Shown piece by piece: positions 15,815 through 25,534 of a DNA stretch of 64,000 nt (its first letter is position 1; every line of letters begins with the position of its first letter). This DNA comes from DASPNH01 sp035626675 (lineage in GTDB: Bacteria > Desulfobacterota > Binatia > UBA1149 > CAITLU01), in assembly GCA_035626675.1 (NCBI GenBank), contig DASPNH010000127.1, forward strand, positions 25,276-89,275, in the 5' to 3' direction. A model generated the notes under the pieces. The model was not told the origin of the DNA and did not search any database. It saw only the letters and a program-made list of their open reading frames with translations. The position numbers and the translations under genes were made by a program.

Positions 15815-18346
15815 TCAGCTCCCGGCGGTGGCACGCGCCTCGCGCACCGCTGCATCGAAGCGTTGCGATTGGATCTCGAAGCAGCGCGTCAGCTCGGTCA
15901 TCAGCGTTTCCGTGCTCACCGGCTTGACCAGATGCGCATCGAAGCCGGCATCGCGCGTGCGACGCCGGTCTTTGTCCTGACCCCAGCCGGTCAGCGCCAT
16001 CAAGATGATCTCCCTGCCCCAGGGCTGTTCCCGGATGCGACGGCAGGCCTCATAACCGTTGAGCTTGGGCATACCGAGGTCGATCAGGGCGACGTGCGGC
16101 TTGTTCCGCTCTACCGCCTCGATGCCCGCCAGGCCGTCATGCGCGGTCCATACCTCGTTGCCAAGAACACGCAGCAGCATCGCCAGCGATTCGGCCGAGT
16201 CTTCGTTGTCGTCCACGATCAAGATGCGGCGTCTTTCCGGCCTCTGCTCCTGTTTCAGGTGCTCGTCTTCCACATCGGCGAGCGCGGGTGTGACGTCCGT
16301 GGCGAGCGGCAATCGCACGACGAAGCGGCTGCCCTTTCCGGGCCCGTCGCTGAACGCCTCCACTGTTCCGCCCTGAAGCCGCACCAGCCGATCGACGAGC
16401 GACAGTCCGATCCCCAGACCGTTGCGGGACCGTTCCAGCGAGGTGTCGACCTGGTAGAAGACCTCGAAGACGTGCGGGAGCTTGTCTTCGGCTATCCCGA
16501 TGCCGTTGTCGGCGACGGCGATCGTGACATGGTCGCCGTCACGTTCCGCGGTGAGCCGGATGTCCCCACCCGGTTCCGTATACTTCGCCGCGTTGTTCAG
16601 CAGGTTCGTCAGAACCTGAGCATTCCGGACCGGGTCCGCCATCAACGGCAACGGCTCGTCTGGCATGGAAACGGTCAGCTGATGTCCGGCGCTCTTGATC
16701 GCCGGCAGGCTGGCTTCGACTGCGGTCCGAACCAGGTCCGCAACGTCGACCGCCTCATTTCGCAGCTCGACCTTGTTTCGCGTGATGCGTGACAGGTCCA
16801 GAAGGTCATCGATCAGACGTATGAGGTGGTCGATCTGCCGATCGATCAGTCCTCGCGCGGTGACGCAGTCCGGATCCGGCGACCCCCGCAGATTGAGAAG
16901 CTGCACCGCATTGCGAACAGGAGCCAGTGGATTGCGAAGCTCGTGGGCGAGCGTAGCCAGAAATTCGTTCTTGCGGGCGTCGGCCTCGCGAAGCTCCTCC
17001 AACAGCCGCAGGCGTTCGCAAGCGCCGGCGGCATACTGCGTCACGGTCTGCAGGAACGCCGCGTCCTCGTCGCCGAGTCCGCCGGGAGTACGGCTCAGAA
17101 ACGCCACCGTGCCCAGCAACCTGCCGTCGGACATCAGCGGATAGCTCGCGTAGGTCCGCAGTCCCTCGCGCGCCGCCCACTCGAGTCCTTCGTGCCCGGT
17201 GACGTCATTCTCTATCGACGGGCTGCCTGTTCGAGCCACCTTGCCGCAGATACCCGAACCTTTCTCCACTCGCGCTGCGGCCAGGGCGGCTTCCTGCGAA
17301 ATGCCGGCGTAGGAGGCGAGGGTCAGGGTGTTTCGCGAGTCGCTTCCCACGTAATTCAAGTAGGCGTCGAGCCCGAGATGAGGCCCGACCTTTTGAAACA
17401 TATGTTGCAGCATCTGATGGACGTCGGCCGAGGTGAGCAGCAGCGAGGCGACCTCCGACAGCAACTGCAGTCTCTCGGTCTGCCTCTCCAGGCGCAGCTC
17501 GGCGACGCGCCTTTCGCTGACGTCGCGGGTGAAGCAGCGCGTGTGGACGAAGGAGCCGTTGTCCCAGAGAACGTTGGAGGAGATCAGGACGTGGCGTGTC
17601 GACCCGTTCTTGCAACGCAGGCGGGCGGGATAGCTGTGGATCTCCTCGCCGGCCTGGAGGCGACGAAGAATGTCGTCGATCGCGTCCTGATCGACGTGGA
17701 AGCGCGCGATGTGCTGGCCTACGTACTCCTCGGCGGTATACCCGAGAAGATCGAGCTCGGCGCGATTGGCGCGCAGGATCGTCCCGTCGGACCCGACCCA
17801 GTGAAGTCCGACGGTGGCGTTATCGAAGAAGTCGGCGAGCTCGCGCTCGCTGCGCTCGCGTCGATCATCGGCATGCTTGCGCTCGAGCGCGGCCGCCATC
17901 TGACCGGCTCCGACGCTCAGCAACATGCGCTCTACGTCCGTGGGAAAGCCGGAGCGGGCGCTGCCGGCCGCGACGAAGCCCTGCAGCATCGGTAGATGGA
18001 ACCCGGCCGTGGCCACCTTGACCATCCCACGGTCCTGCATCGGATGGGGAATAGCCTCGGGCAGCTCGGAGAGACTCGTCAGATGGACGGGAAACCAGGC
18101 CGAGATCGCTGCCAGGTCGCTTCCGAATTCGTCGCGCGCGCGCCCCACTCGAAAGACGCGTCCCGTGCCGTTCTCGTACGCGAAAACGTACACGAAGTCG
18201 GCGACGAGCATGGGATGCAGGGCGTCGGCCAGGATCTCTGCGATGCCGTCGACCGAGCGGCCAGACCATAGCGCCGTCAGCGACGAGAGCGCCACGAGAT
18301 CGCGCATGCCGCGCCGAAGCTCAGCCTGCTCGTCGTGGGCGCTCAT
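15815..18346 (-). CDS. Hybrid sensor histidine kinase (GAF-PAS-GAF-HisKA-HATPase-receiver)
   Basis: The 843-residue cytoplasmic protein has no membrane helix. In order it shows a GAF domain at about 20-160, a PAS domain at 170-290 (ATVGLHWVGSDGTILRANRA) and a second GAF at 305-445. The HisKA helix has the phospho-acceptor His468 in FLATLAHELRNPLAPV. The HATPase domain has the N, G1 and G2 boxes (NNAAKYTE, VADNGIGI, NGLGIGLSLV). A C-terminal receiver carries acceptor Asp756 in ALIDLGMPKLNGYEA. The start lies 21 bases after the MEDS-domain gene, so the two probably form one signalling unit. The input signal is unknown. The attached receiver suggests an onward phosphorelay or feedback. Confidence 0.92.
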   Translation of the reverse strand: MSAHDEQAELRRGMRDLVALSSLTALWSGRSVDGIAEILADALHPMLVADFVYVFAYENGTGRVFRVGRARDEFGSDLAAISAWFPVHLTSLSELPEAIPHPMQDRGMVKVATAGFHLPMLQGFVAAGSARSGFPTDVERMLLSVGAGQMAAALERKHADDRRERSERELADFFDNATVGLHWVGSDGTILRANRAELDLLGYTAEEYVGQHIARFHVDQDAIDDILRRLQAGEEIHSYPARLRCKNGSTRHVLISSNVLWDNGSFVHTRCFTRDVSERRVAELRLERQTERLQLLSEVASLLLTSADVHQMLQHMFQKVGPHLGLDAYLNYVGSDSRNTLTLASYAGISQEAALAAARVEKGSGICGKVARTGSPSIENDVTGHEGLEWAAREGLRTYASYPLMSDGRLLGTVAFLSRTPGGLGDEDAAFLQTVTQYAAGACERLRLLEELREADARKNEFLATLAHELRNPLAPVRNAVQLLNLRGSPDPDCVTARGLIDRQIDHLIRLIDDLLDLSRITRNKVELRNEAVDVADLVRTAVEASLPAIKSAGHQLTVSMPDEPLPLMADPVRNAQVLTNLLNNAAKYTEPGGDIRLTAERDGDHVTIAVADNGIGIAEDKLPHVFEVFYQVDTSLERSRNGLGIGLSLVDRLVRLQGGTVEAFSDGPGKGSRFVVRLPLATDVTPALADVEDEHLKQEQRPERRRILIVDDNEDSAESLAMLLRVLGNEVWTAHDGLAGIEAVERNKPHVALIDLGMPKLNGYEACRRIREQPWGREIILMALTGWGQDKDRRRTRDAGFDAHLVKPVSTETLMTELTRCFEIQSQRFDAAVREARATAGS

Positions 18347-18367
18347 GAGCTTGCAGCCGAGTTACGA

Positions 18368-18988
18368 TCAGGCAACGGCGCGGCGTTCCCTGAGCTCGGC
18401 GAGCATCTGGTCGGGTGGCACGAAAAACGGGTTCTCCTGCAAGACGCCTCCGAGAATGACCAACGGGTGAGTCCGCAGGATATCGATCACCACATCCGCA
18501 CCGAAGCGGGACAGATCGTAGGTGCAGCAGACCGGATCGTCATACTTGGTCAGGACATGGTTGAGGCGTGTTTCGTAAACGACGAGGTCTTCGACGCCCT
18601 TCCGGTCTTCGCGTGCCCACTCCATGTCCGCGACCAGGCGAGTAGCAGAGAAGCCGTCGTTCTTTCCCTCGGTCAGCACTTCCTCGATGAGCGCGAGCAT
18701 CCGCTCCTGGTCGAAATGGCCATCTCGGAGATAGGCCTGATCCCACACCCGCATCTCGAGCTGGCCCGTCTGCTGCGTCGCAGCGACGTCGATGCCCGCA
18801 CTTGCCAGCCGTTCGCGATGCGGCTCGAGGTTGTCGGGATTGACGATGTGAAAGGCCTTCTGGTGTCGGTCGAAACCCTCGGAGATGAACGGAAGCAGTA
18901 TGCGGTACTCCTCCTCCTTGGAGTGAAAGAACGCGCAGATATGAGGCGAGTACTTCAACGTGGCATTGGCCAGCTCGATATTCCCCAT
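18368..18988 (-). CDS. MEDS (DcmR-type sensory) domain protein
   Basis: The 206-residue protein starts at MGNIELANATLKYSPH after a GGGAG ribosome site. It matches the MEDS domain as I recall it: HICAFFHSKEEEYRILLPFI near residue 17, then FHIVNPDNLEPHRERLASAG and CTYDLSRFGADVVIDILRTH near the end. MEDS domains occur in the dichloromethane-degradation repressor DcmR and in methylotroph and methanogen sensory proteins. There is no DNA-binding or kinase part in this protein. The hybrid kinase gene follows 21 bases downstream, so it probably supplies the sensor for that kinase. Confidence 0.85.
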   Translation of the reverse strand: MGNIELANATLKYSPHICAFFHSKEEEYRILLPFISEGFDRHQKAFHIVNPDNLEPHRERLASAGIDVAATQQTGQLEMRVWDQAYLRDGHFDQERMLALIEEVLTEGKNDGFSATRLVADMEWAREDRKGVEDLVVYETRLNHVLTKYDDPVCCTYDLSRFGADVVIDILRTHPLVILGGVLQENPFFVPPDQMLAELRERRAVA

Positions 18989-19340
18989 GAAAACTCCCTC
19001 CGGAATGCCGACGCGAATTCGTTCTCTCGCCGAAGAGGCGTGCACGACGAAACAGACCCACCGCATTCACGCCCAACGCCCGCCAACCTGGCGATTTCAC
19101 CCCCAAGCAAACCTTCCGTGCGGCCAATTTGCAACCTGTTCCCTTCGGCGGAGCCGGCGCAAAGCAGAGCGCGGATGGGTAGGCCGAAGCGGTCCGTGAT
19201 GCGCAGGCTCTGGCCACAGCCGTCCTTCGACGCCACGGCCGAGCCTTGCGTGTCGGTCATGCGCCGGCGCGGTCGTTCGGTGTGCACTTCGAGCATGTCG
19301 TGGCGGCACCTGCTGTCACGGTGTCCGCCGTGTCGTGCGC
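18989..19340. other. Intergenic stretch without a recognisable gene
   Basis: This 352-base gap lies between the RND transporter gene and the MEDS gene, both on the minus strand. Open frames crossing it read as shuffled Arg/Ala/Pro-rich sequence with no family likeness. A GGGAG ribosome site for the MEDS gene lies at its left end. It probably contains the promoter for the MEDS-kinase pair, but no clear -35/-10 pair was identified. Confidence 0.5.
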
Positions 19341-21980
19341 CTACCCGCGCGCCCGCCGCCGATCGTCCCATTCCAGCACGGCCGGCAGCACGACGACGTA
19401 GCAGATCAGCGTCCACGACACGCCGAGTGCCAGCAGCTGACCGATCGACGCCGTGCCGCGGTGCGAGCTGAAGCCGAGACTGCCGAACGTCAGAATGGTC
19501 GTCACCGCCGAGAAGAACACGGCGCGGGCGGTGCTGCTGGAGAGCACGTCGATCTCGTCGGGACGCGTTCGGTGCCGGTGTACCAGGTGGATGCCGTTGT
19601 CCACGCCCATGCCCACCAGCATCGGCAGCACGATGACGTTGCCGAAGTTGAAGGGATGGCCGAGCGTGACCAGGCTCGCGCAAGTCAGCAGCGTGGCCAG
19701 CGCAAGCGGGAAGAAGGCCAGGAGCGTGTCCCACAGACTTCTCCACAGCAGGATCAGGAAGCCGATCATCAGCACGATCCCGATGCTCAGTGCCAGCACC
19801 ATCGCATGCCAGGTGGCGCGGCCCCACTCGACCTGCCACACCGCGCTGCCGGTGGCCTGCGGCGCGATCTCGCGCACGGAATCGACGAAGCGTTCGAGCG
19901 CGGCACTGTCCGACAGGTCCTCGCTCGGGAAGACCTGGATGCGCGCCTTGCCCCCGGCGGCGACGAACTGCGAGACCAGATTGGCCGGCAGATCGGTGAC
20001 CGCGACGTGGTCGGGCTCGAGCAGCAGACGAAGATCGCGCAGCTGCTCGGGCAGCGAGCCGACCAGGTTTGCCTGCAGGCCCGCGAATGCCGCCGCCGGC
20101 GAAGGCTCGGCTGCGAGCGACAGAAGGAAGCGCGTCAGGGTTTCGTGCAGGCGCCGCGCTGCCGCGGCCAGCGCCGGGTCGCGCGCGTCGCTTGCGCTGC
20201 GTTCGGCTTCCTCGGCGAGCTTTTCGAGCGACCCGCGCTGCTCTTGGGTGCTGCGGATCTGCGGCGGGGTTCCTTCGGGAAGGAGGAAGAACTGTGCCGT
20301 CTCCAGGATCTCGAGCTTCTCTTCCTGCTGCCCCGGCACGTAGTCGTCGATGGTGCGGACCGAGGAAACCACGTCGAGCGCGGCGATACGACGTGCAAGC
20401 TCGCGCGCCTGATCGAGCGAGGGCGCGATCACGTCGATGATCCAGGGAGTGCTGCCGGGGCGCGACAGGAGATCCTGGAAAGTCTGCACCGACTCGGTAC
20501 CGGGATCGCGAAGATCGAGCAGGTTGTAGTTGAAGCGGATCAGCGGCAGCGCGGCCATGCTGGCGAGGGCCGCGGCGATGGCCGCGATGCGGATCGCGCG
20601 GGCATGGCGCACCGGCAGATGCGCCAGCGCGGCGATCCGCGAACTGGAGCCGGTCCCCGCTCGCGGCGACGGCTCCCCTCCGAGCGACAGCACCGCAGGC
20701 ACGACCGTGAACGCGCTTAGGAAGCTGAAGAACATTCCCGACCCCGCGATGAAGCCGAGCTGGCCCACGCCGGTGAAGTCGGTCAGCAGGAAGATGAAGA
20801 AGCCGATGGCGGTGGTGCAGGCGCTCGAGAACAGCGAGGGCGCCATGCTCTCGGCGGTTTCGCGCAAGGCCCGGGTCCGGCCCGCGCCGGAGGCGATGCG
20901 CTCGCGGTAGCGCATGCAGACGTGGATCTGCAGCTCGCCGCCGAGCCCGATGATGAGAACGTTGGCCACCGCCGAGATCTGGTTGAGATGGCCGATGGTG
21001 GCCGCCGCAAAGCCGTTGCTCCACGCCAGCCCCGTCAGAAGCCCCGTCACCAGTGCCAGGGTCAGACGCAGGGACCGGAACGCCAGCGCCACCGTCAGCG
21101 AGAACAGCACGAAGGAGGTGATGCCGACGACGACGTTCTGGGTCGCGATCGCGACCAGCTCTTCGTAGTTGAGCACCGGCTCGCCGGTGACTCGCACGCG
21201 GTAGCCGCGCTCGGGCGTCAGGCTCAGGTCGAGCGCAGCCTGGCGGATGGCCGCGACGTGCGGACCGGCGTTGAGCAGCGTTCCGAAGTCGAGCCGTCCT
21301 CGAAGCGCGACCACGCGCTGGCGGGCCTCGGCCGGAAGCGTGCTTCCGAGAAGCGCGGTTCCCCAGGGGTCTGGAGCGGGGCGGCGATCGATGGTGGCCT
21401 GAACCGCGTTGGCCACGCGCTCCAGGGCCACCGGCATCTCCAGGCCTACCGCAGTGCCTTTGCGTTGCGCCGCCAGCGCTTCGCGCAGCAGATCGGCGAC
21501 GCCGGCGATGCTGGGGTCGCGCTCCAGCGTGGCGATGAAAGGCTGGACCTGGCTGAGACGCGTGGTCAGGTCGTCGATCTGATCGACGTCGAAATAGAGG
21601 AGCGCGTTGCGCTGGTAGAACGGCCCGCCGCCCGGGACGTCGACCTGCGTGAACAGGTCGGTGCGCTCGGCCAGACGCGCGGCCAGGGCCTCTGCAGCAT
21701 GGCCCGCGGCCACGGGACTGTCGGCGTCGATGACGACCAGAAAGCCGTCGCCCAGTGTATGAAACGTGTCGGTCAGCTCACGCTGGCGCACCTGGAAAGG
21801 CAGGTCCTCGGAGATCAGGCTGCGCGGATCGGCATCGACTCCGAGCGTCAGCGCGGCGAAGGCGGCCGAGGCCGACGCCAGCGCGACGATGGCGGCAAGC
21901 GCCCGCTTGGGACTGCGCTCGATGCGCGACACGCAGCGCGCAGCGGCGCTCGCAATGCGTTCCTCCAGATTGCCAGTCAT
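19341..21980 (-). CDS. RND-superfamily (MMPL/HpnN-like) transporter
   Basis: The 879-residue protein has the classic RND layout. One membrane helix lies at the N-terminus (ALAAIVALASASAAFAALTL), then a large periplasmic domain to about residue 270, then six helices. A second periplasmic domain at 470-690 is followed by a final helix bundle. NVLIIGLGGELQIHV and LPMLVGMGVDNGIHLVHRHR are the two equivalent helix-4 segments. The size and layout fit the hopanoid transporter HpnN, but no hopanoid synthesis gene is in view, so a general lipid exporter is the safer label. The ATG at 21980 is preferred; 70 upstream in-frame residues are low complexity. It is divergent from the NTF2-like gene. Confidence 0.85.
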   Translation of the reverse strand: MTGNLEERIASAAARCVSRIERSPKRALAAIVALASASAAFAALTLGVDADPRSLISEDLPFQVRQRELTDTFHTLGDGFLVVIDADSPVAAGHAAEALAARLAERTDLFTQVDVPGGGPFYQRNALLYFDVDQIDDLTTRLSQVQPFIATLERDPSIAGVADLLREALAAQRKGTAVGLEMPVALERVANAVQATIDRRPAPDPWGTALLGSTLPAEARQRVVALRGRLDFGTLLNAGPHVAAIRQAALDLSLTPERGYRVRVTGEPVLNYEELVAIATQNVVVGITSFVLFSLTVALAFRSLRLTLALVTGLLTGLAWSNGFAAATIGHLNQISAVANVLIIGLGGELQIHVCMRYRERIASGAGRTRALRETAESMAPSLFSSACTTAIGFFIFLLTDFTGVGQLGFIAGSGMFFSFLSAFTVVPAVLSLGGEPSPRAGTGSSSRIAALAHLPVRHARAIRIAAIAAALASMAALPLIRFNYNLLDLRDPGTESVQTFQDLLSRPGSTPWIIDVIAPSLDQARELARRIAALDVVSSVRTIDDYVPGQQEEKLEILETAQFFLLPEGTPPQIRSTQEQRGSLEKLAEEAERSASDARDPALAAAARRLHETLTRFLLSLAAEPSPAAAFAGLQANLVGSLPEQLRDLRLLLEPDHVAVTDLPANLVSQFVAAGGKARIQVFPSEDLSDSAALERFVDSVREIAPQATGSAVWQVEWGRATWHAMVLALSIGIVLMIGFLILLWRSLWDTLLAFFPLALATLLTCASLVTLGHPFNFGNVIVLPMLVGMGVDNGIHLVHRHRTRPDEIDVLSSSTARAVFFSAVTTILTFGSLGFSSHRGTASIGQLLALGVSWTLICYVVVLPAVLEWDDRRRARG

Positions 21981-22207
21981 CGCGGGTCGAAGAGCTCGGC
22001 GCTGCCGCAACGGGTCTCGAGGTCGGTTCGCATGCCCGCGGTCGGCGGCCGCGGGCAGCGCAGCAGCAGGTCGTGATCTATCAACGCAGGGTCTCGGAGG
22101 CGAAAAGGTGGCAGATGGCAGCGGCTGCCGGCGTTGACGCGGGGGCCGCCCCGGCAGTATGAGAGGTCGTGGCCGCCCCAGCGGCCCCGTCACACCAGGA
22201 GGATGCC

Positions 22208-22744
22208 ATGACGAAGACGCTGCGCGTTGCCTTTCTCGCCTTCATCCTGATCGCCGCACGTTCCGAGCAGGCTGCCGCCTTCGGCGCCGGCGGCGGCGTG
22301 CGGTCGGACGTCAAGGGCGACGCCGAGATTCGCAAGCTCTACGAGACCTTCGTCGAGGACTGGAACAAGCACAACGTCAACGGGATGGCCGATCTCTGGG
22401 CCGTCGACGGCGATCACGTCGAGCCCGACGGCAACGTGGCCAAGGGCCGTGAGGAAGTGCGCACCCTCTTCACCAAGCAGCACGGAACCGTCTTCCACGA
22501 CACCAAGCTGGATCTGAAGATCGCCGGCGTCTGGTTCATCAGCAACGACGTCGCGCTGGTCGACGGCACCTACAGCGTCAAGGGCATCATCGCTCCGACC
22601 GGCGAGAAGGTTCCGGAACGGCGCGGTCTGCTGACCTCGGTTCTCATGCGCGAAGGCGGCAAGTGGTGGATCGCCGCCAGCCGCCTCATGATCCCGACCA
22701 CCTTGCCGTACAAGAAGGAAGACGCCGCCGAAAAGCCGCAGTAG
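22208..22744 (+). CDS. Secreted NTF2/SnoaL-like protein (DUF4440 or SgcJ/EcaC type)
   Basis: The 178-residue protein has an AGGAGG seven bases before its ATG and a signal peptide (LRVAFLAFILIAARSEQAAAF). The mature part is a cone-shaped NTF2-like fold: EIRKLYETFVEDWNKHNVNG, LWAVDGDHVEPDG, KGREEVRTLFTKQH, and a final GGKWWIAASRLM. Such proteins can bind or turn over small hydrophobic molecules, but many are uncharacterised. No catalytic set can be assigned. It is divergently arranged with the RND transporter; a shared 227-base region separates their starts. Confidence 0.85.
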   Translation: MTKTLRVAFLAFILIAARSEQAAAFGAGGGVRSDVKGDAEIRKLYETFVEDWNKHNVNGMADLWAVDGDHVEPDGNVAKGREEVRTLFTKQHGTVFHDTKLDLKIAGVWFISNDVALVDGTYSVKGIIAPTGEKVPERRGLLTSVLMREGGKWWIAASRLMIPTTLPYKKEDAAEKPQ

Positions 22745-22998
22745 CGGATCGCGAGGACAGGTACGCCACCCGGCGCACGGCAGCGTGCCTGCGCCGGATG
22801 CGCGAGCCGGGACAGAGTGCTGCCAGCCCGAGGGCTCGCGCGGCCTGGGCCGGATGCGGAGCCGGAATGCAGGGGGCCCGGTCGGTCGCCTCGCGCACCT
22901 GAGAGTTTTTGTCGGCGACGGTATCCCGCCGCCCATCCCGGACCGTTACACTCCATGCTGACCGGCGCCACCGACGCGTGCGGCAAAGGGATGCATTC

Positions 22999-23826
22999 AT
23001 GCTCTTCAGGATTTCCCGACGCACTCTCCTGCTCGCCGCCACGATCGCCGCGCTGTCTTTCGCCGGCGTGCACCCAGCAGCGGCCGCCAACGGCGACTGC
23101 TCGCAGCCGGTCACGTCGGGCAGCAATCCGACAGCTTCCGATTGCCTCTACATCCTGCGCACGGGCGTCGGCGTGACCGAGTGCGAACTGTGCGTCTGTG
23201 ACACCAACGGCTCGCTGACCATCACCGCCACCGATGCGCTGATCTGTCTGCGCGTTGCGGTCAATCAGCCCGTTCCACTCAACTGCCCCGACTGCGGCGG
23301 CGTCAGCACCTCCACGTCGACTTCGACGACCACGAGCAGCTCGACGACGACGGTTCCCTTCTGCGGCGACGGCTTCCTCGATTTCGGCGAAGACTGCGAC
23401 GACGGCGACAACGAAGACAACGACGGCTGCGACGCCGAGTGCCTGCTCGAGGGCGGCACCTGCGTCGACGACGCCGACCTGCTCTGCAATGACACGGACA
23501 CCTGGGACACGCTCGACGACGGCTCCACCGACCGCATCGAGTTCTACGGCTGCGAGGAATGGTTCGAGAGCGGCCGGGAGTACACCTATCTGTTCGCGCC
23601 GGAATTCAGCGAGAACGTCCTGGTGGAGGTCTTCTCCGAGTTCGGCGTCGATCACGACGTGTTCGTGCTTCTGGACGATGGGCTCGGCTGCCAGCCCGGC
23701 AACTGCATCGCTTCGGGAGAAGACTCGGCCGAATTCGTGGCCGGTGCAGGCGAGTTCTACTACATCGTCGTCGACGGCTTCGAAGGGGATGCCGGCGCCT
23801 TTACCATCGATCTCAGCTGCAAGTAG
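22999..23826 (+). CDS. Secreted protein with dockerin-like EF hands, Cys-rich repeat and PPC-like domain
   Basis: The 275-residue protein starts with a signal peptide (residues 1-30). Residues 45-92 form a dockerin-like pair, with ASDCLYILRTGVG and CDTNGSLTITATDALICLRV. A Ser/Thr linker covers 102-119. Residues 121-150 are one myxobacterial-type disulfide repeat (CGDGFLDFGEDCDDGD). The C-terminal 120 residues look like a PPC-type beta sandwich (SGREYTYLFAPEFSENVLVE and DAGAFTIDLSC). No catalytic domain is visible. Dockerin-type modules here probably act as calcium-stabilised spacers rather than cellulosome tags, since no cohesin is seen. The architecture mirrors the split metalloprotease near 45 kb. 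Confidence 0.82.
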   Translation: MLFRISRRTLLLAATIAALSFAGVHPAAAANGDCSQPVTSGSNPTASDCLYILRTGVGVTECELCVCDTNGSLTITATDALICLRVAVNQPVPLNCPDCGGVSTSTSTSTTTSSSTTTVPFCGDGFLDFGEDCDDGDNEDNDGCDAECLLEGGTCVDDADLLCNDTDTWDTLDDGSTDRIEFYGCEEWFESGREYTYLFAPEFSENVLVEVFSEFGVDHDVFVLLDDGLGCQPGNCIASGEDSAEFVAGAGEFYYIVVDGFEGDAGAFTIDLSCK

Positions 23827-23835
23827 CGGAGGGCA

Positions 23836-25425
23836 TCAACCGCGCGCTGGATGCTGCGGCGGGCAATCGGCCAGGGTGAAATAGAACGTCGCCCCGCGGC
23901 CATGGGTCGCACGGGCCCACAGCTTGCCGCCATGGCGATGTACGATGCGGCGCACGGCAGCCAGTCCGACGCCTTCGCCTTCGCGGTCGTCGTCGTTGTG
24001 CAGGCTGCGGAACGGCGTGAAGAGGGCCCCGGCATCCTTCATGTCGAATCCGGTCCCGTTGTCGCGGACGAAGTAGGCCTTGGTGCCGTCGTACTGCGTC
24101 TCGCATCCCACCTCGATCGATGCCTGCGCGGTGCGCGAAGTGTACTTCCAGGCATTGTCCAGCAGATTCTGCAGCATGATCTGGAGCAGCTTGGAGTCGC
24201 CGGTTACGGGCAGAGCCGGTTCGACCTGCACATGCGTTACCCGGTGCGGATCGCGTTCACGCAGCCCATCGAGGTGGATGCGGGCGAGCACGGCCAGATC
24301 CACCGGGACGGCATGCAGCTGGCAGGTGCTGATGTGCACGAGCTGAACCAGGGCATCCAGGCGACGATCGATCTCGACGGCGGTCTCGTGAGCCGTCGCG
24401 GCCGAATCGCCATCCGTCGAGGCCTGACGCAGCAGCCGCTGCAGAGGTTCGCGCACGTGGTGTGTCACCGACTGCAGCAGCGTCTCGAGCTCGCGGTTGG
24501 TGGCGACGAGCTGATGCGTGCTCGTCTGCAGCCTCTGCTCCAGGTCGCCTCGCGCACGCAGGTTGTCGACGGAAAGGGCGGTCGCCGCAGCGAGCGCTTG
24601 CACCAACTCGATCTGACGAGCGTCGCAGGAGTGGCGCGTCGCCCAGTATCCGCCAATGGCACCCAGAGGGTCGCGGCGGCCGACCGGCACCATCAACAGG
24701 CTGCGAACGAACGTGGGCCGATACACGTCGGCCGGTATGCGGGCATCGGCGTAGACGTCTTCGATCATGGCCGGCTCGCCGCTGAGCATGCACCAGCCGC
24801 TGATGCAGCTGCTCATGGGGAAACGCTGTCCCTTCCACAGCGGTGCGATGGCGTCCTCGTCCACGTAATGGCACTGGTCGCCTTCGCGAAGCACGAAGGT
24901 GGCGCCGTCTGCCCCGGTGATCCCACGCGCGGCGGTGCGAACGATTGCGGCGATGGTCTCGACGTCGGTAGCCTGCGAGAGCTCCTGGACGGCTGCGGTC
25001 AATCGCAGAGTCGCTTCGACCTGCGCCGTCACCGCGCGATGCTCGCGGTTCTTCTGCGCGGCACGCAACTCGCGCTGCGCCACCGCGATCAGGCGCCACT
25101 CGTGATCCTTGAGCACGTAGTCGGCGGCGCCGGCGGTCAGCATCGTCTTGACGCTGGACTCCTCGGCCGCCCCCGAGAGACAGACGAAAGGTGTTTCGGG
25201 GAGGAATTGCCTGGCCAGGTGGAGCGCCTCCAAGGGCGCCATGCCAGGGATGCTGCTGTCGGCCAGGATGAGGTCGAAATCGCCGGTCACGAGCGCGTCA
25301 CGGTAGGAATCTGCGTTTCCGACGAGCTCGATGTCGGCATCGATGCCGCCGCCACCGAGCCAATGCCCGATCAGATACGCATCGTTGGCGTTGTCTTCCA
25401 GATGCAGAATCCGGCCGTGACTCAT
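23836..25425 (-). CDS. Receiver-GAF-histidine kinase protein
   Basis: The 529-residue protein is a cytoplasmic two-component protein with an inverted layout. The receiver domain comes first (acceptor Asp56 in FDLILADSSIPGM). A GAF domain follows at about 145-295. The kinase part has His322 in SVTHHVREPLQRLL and an HATPase end (LLDNAWKYT, VRDNGTGFDM, GEGVGLAAVRRIV). The phytochrome-like REPL box usually reads SHDLREPL; here the residue after His is another His instead of Asp/Glu, which may affect phosphatase activity. Its 3' end is nine bases from the convergent dockerin-like gene. Signal and partner are unknown. Confidence 0.9.
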   Translation of the reverse strand: MSHGRILHLEDNANDAYLIGHWLGGGGIDADIELVGNADSYRDALVTGDFDLILADSSIPGMAPLEALHLARQFLPETPFVCLSGAAEESSVKTMLTAGAADYVLKDHEWRLIAVAQRELRAAQKNREHRAVTAQVEATLRLTAAVQELSQATDVETIAAIVRTAARGITGADGATFVLREGDQCHYVDEDAIAPLWKGQRFPMSSCISGWCMLSGEPAMIEDVYADARIPADVYRPTFVRSLLMVPVGRRDPLGAIGGYWATRHSCDARQIELVQALAAATALSVDNLRARGDLEQRLQTSTHQLVATNRELETLLQSVTHHVREPLQRLLRQASTDGDSAATAHETAVEIDRRLDALVQLVHISTCQLHAVPVDLAVLARIHLDGLRERDPHRVTHVQVEPALPVTGDSKLLQIMLQNLLDNAWKYTSRTAQASIEVGCETQYDGTKAYFVRDNGTGFDMKDAGALFTPFRSLHNDDDREGEGVGLAAVRRIVHRHGGKLWARATHGRGATFYFTLADCPPQHPARG

Positions 25426-25534
25426 CGCGTGCCAAGCCCCCTTCGCACGCCTGCGAAGTTAGCGCGAAGGGCTCGCGCCCGCTATGCCGATTTCCCTTAG
25501 AGGACGACGATTGCCGGTATCTACGTGGCACCCT

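Noticed and set aside
19335..20720. 461-codon plus-strand frame
   Set aside because: It is antisense to the membrane-helix-rich RND transporter and shows no family likeness.
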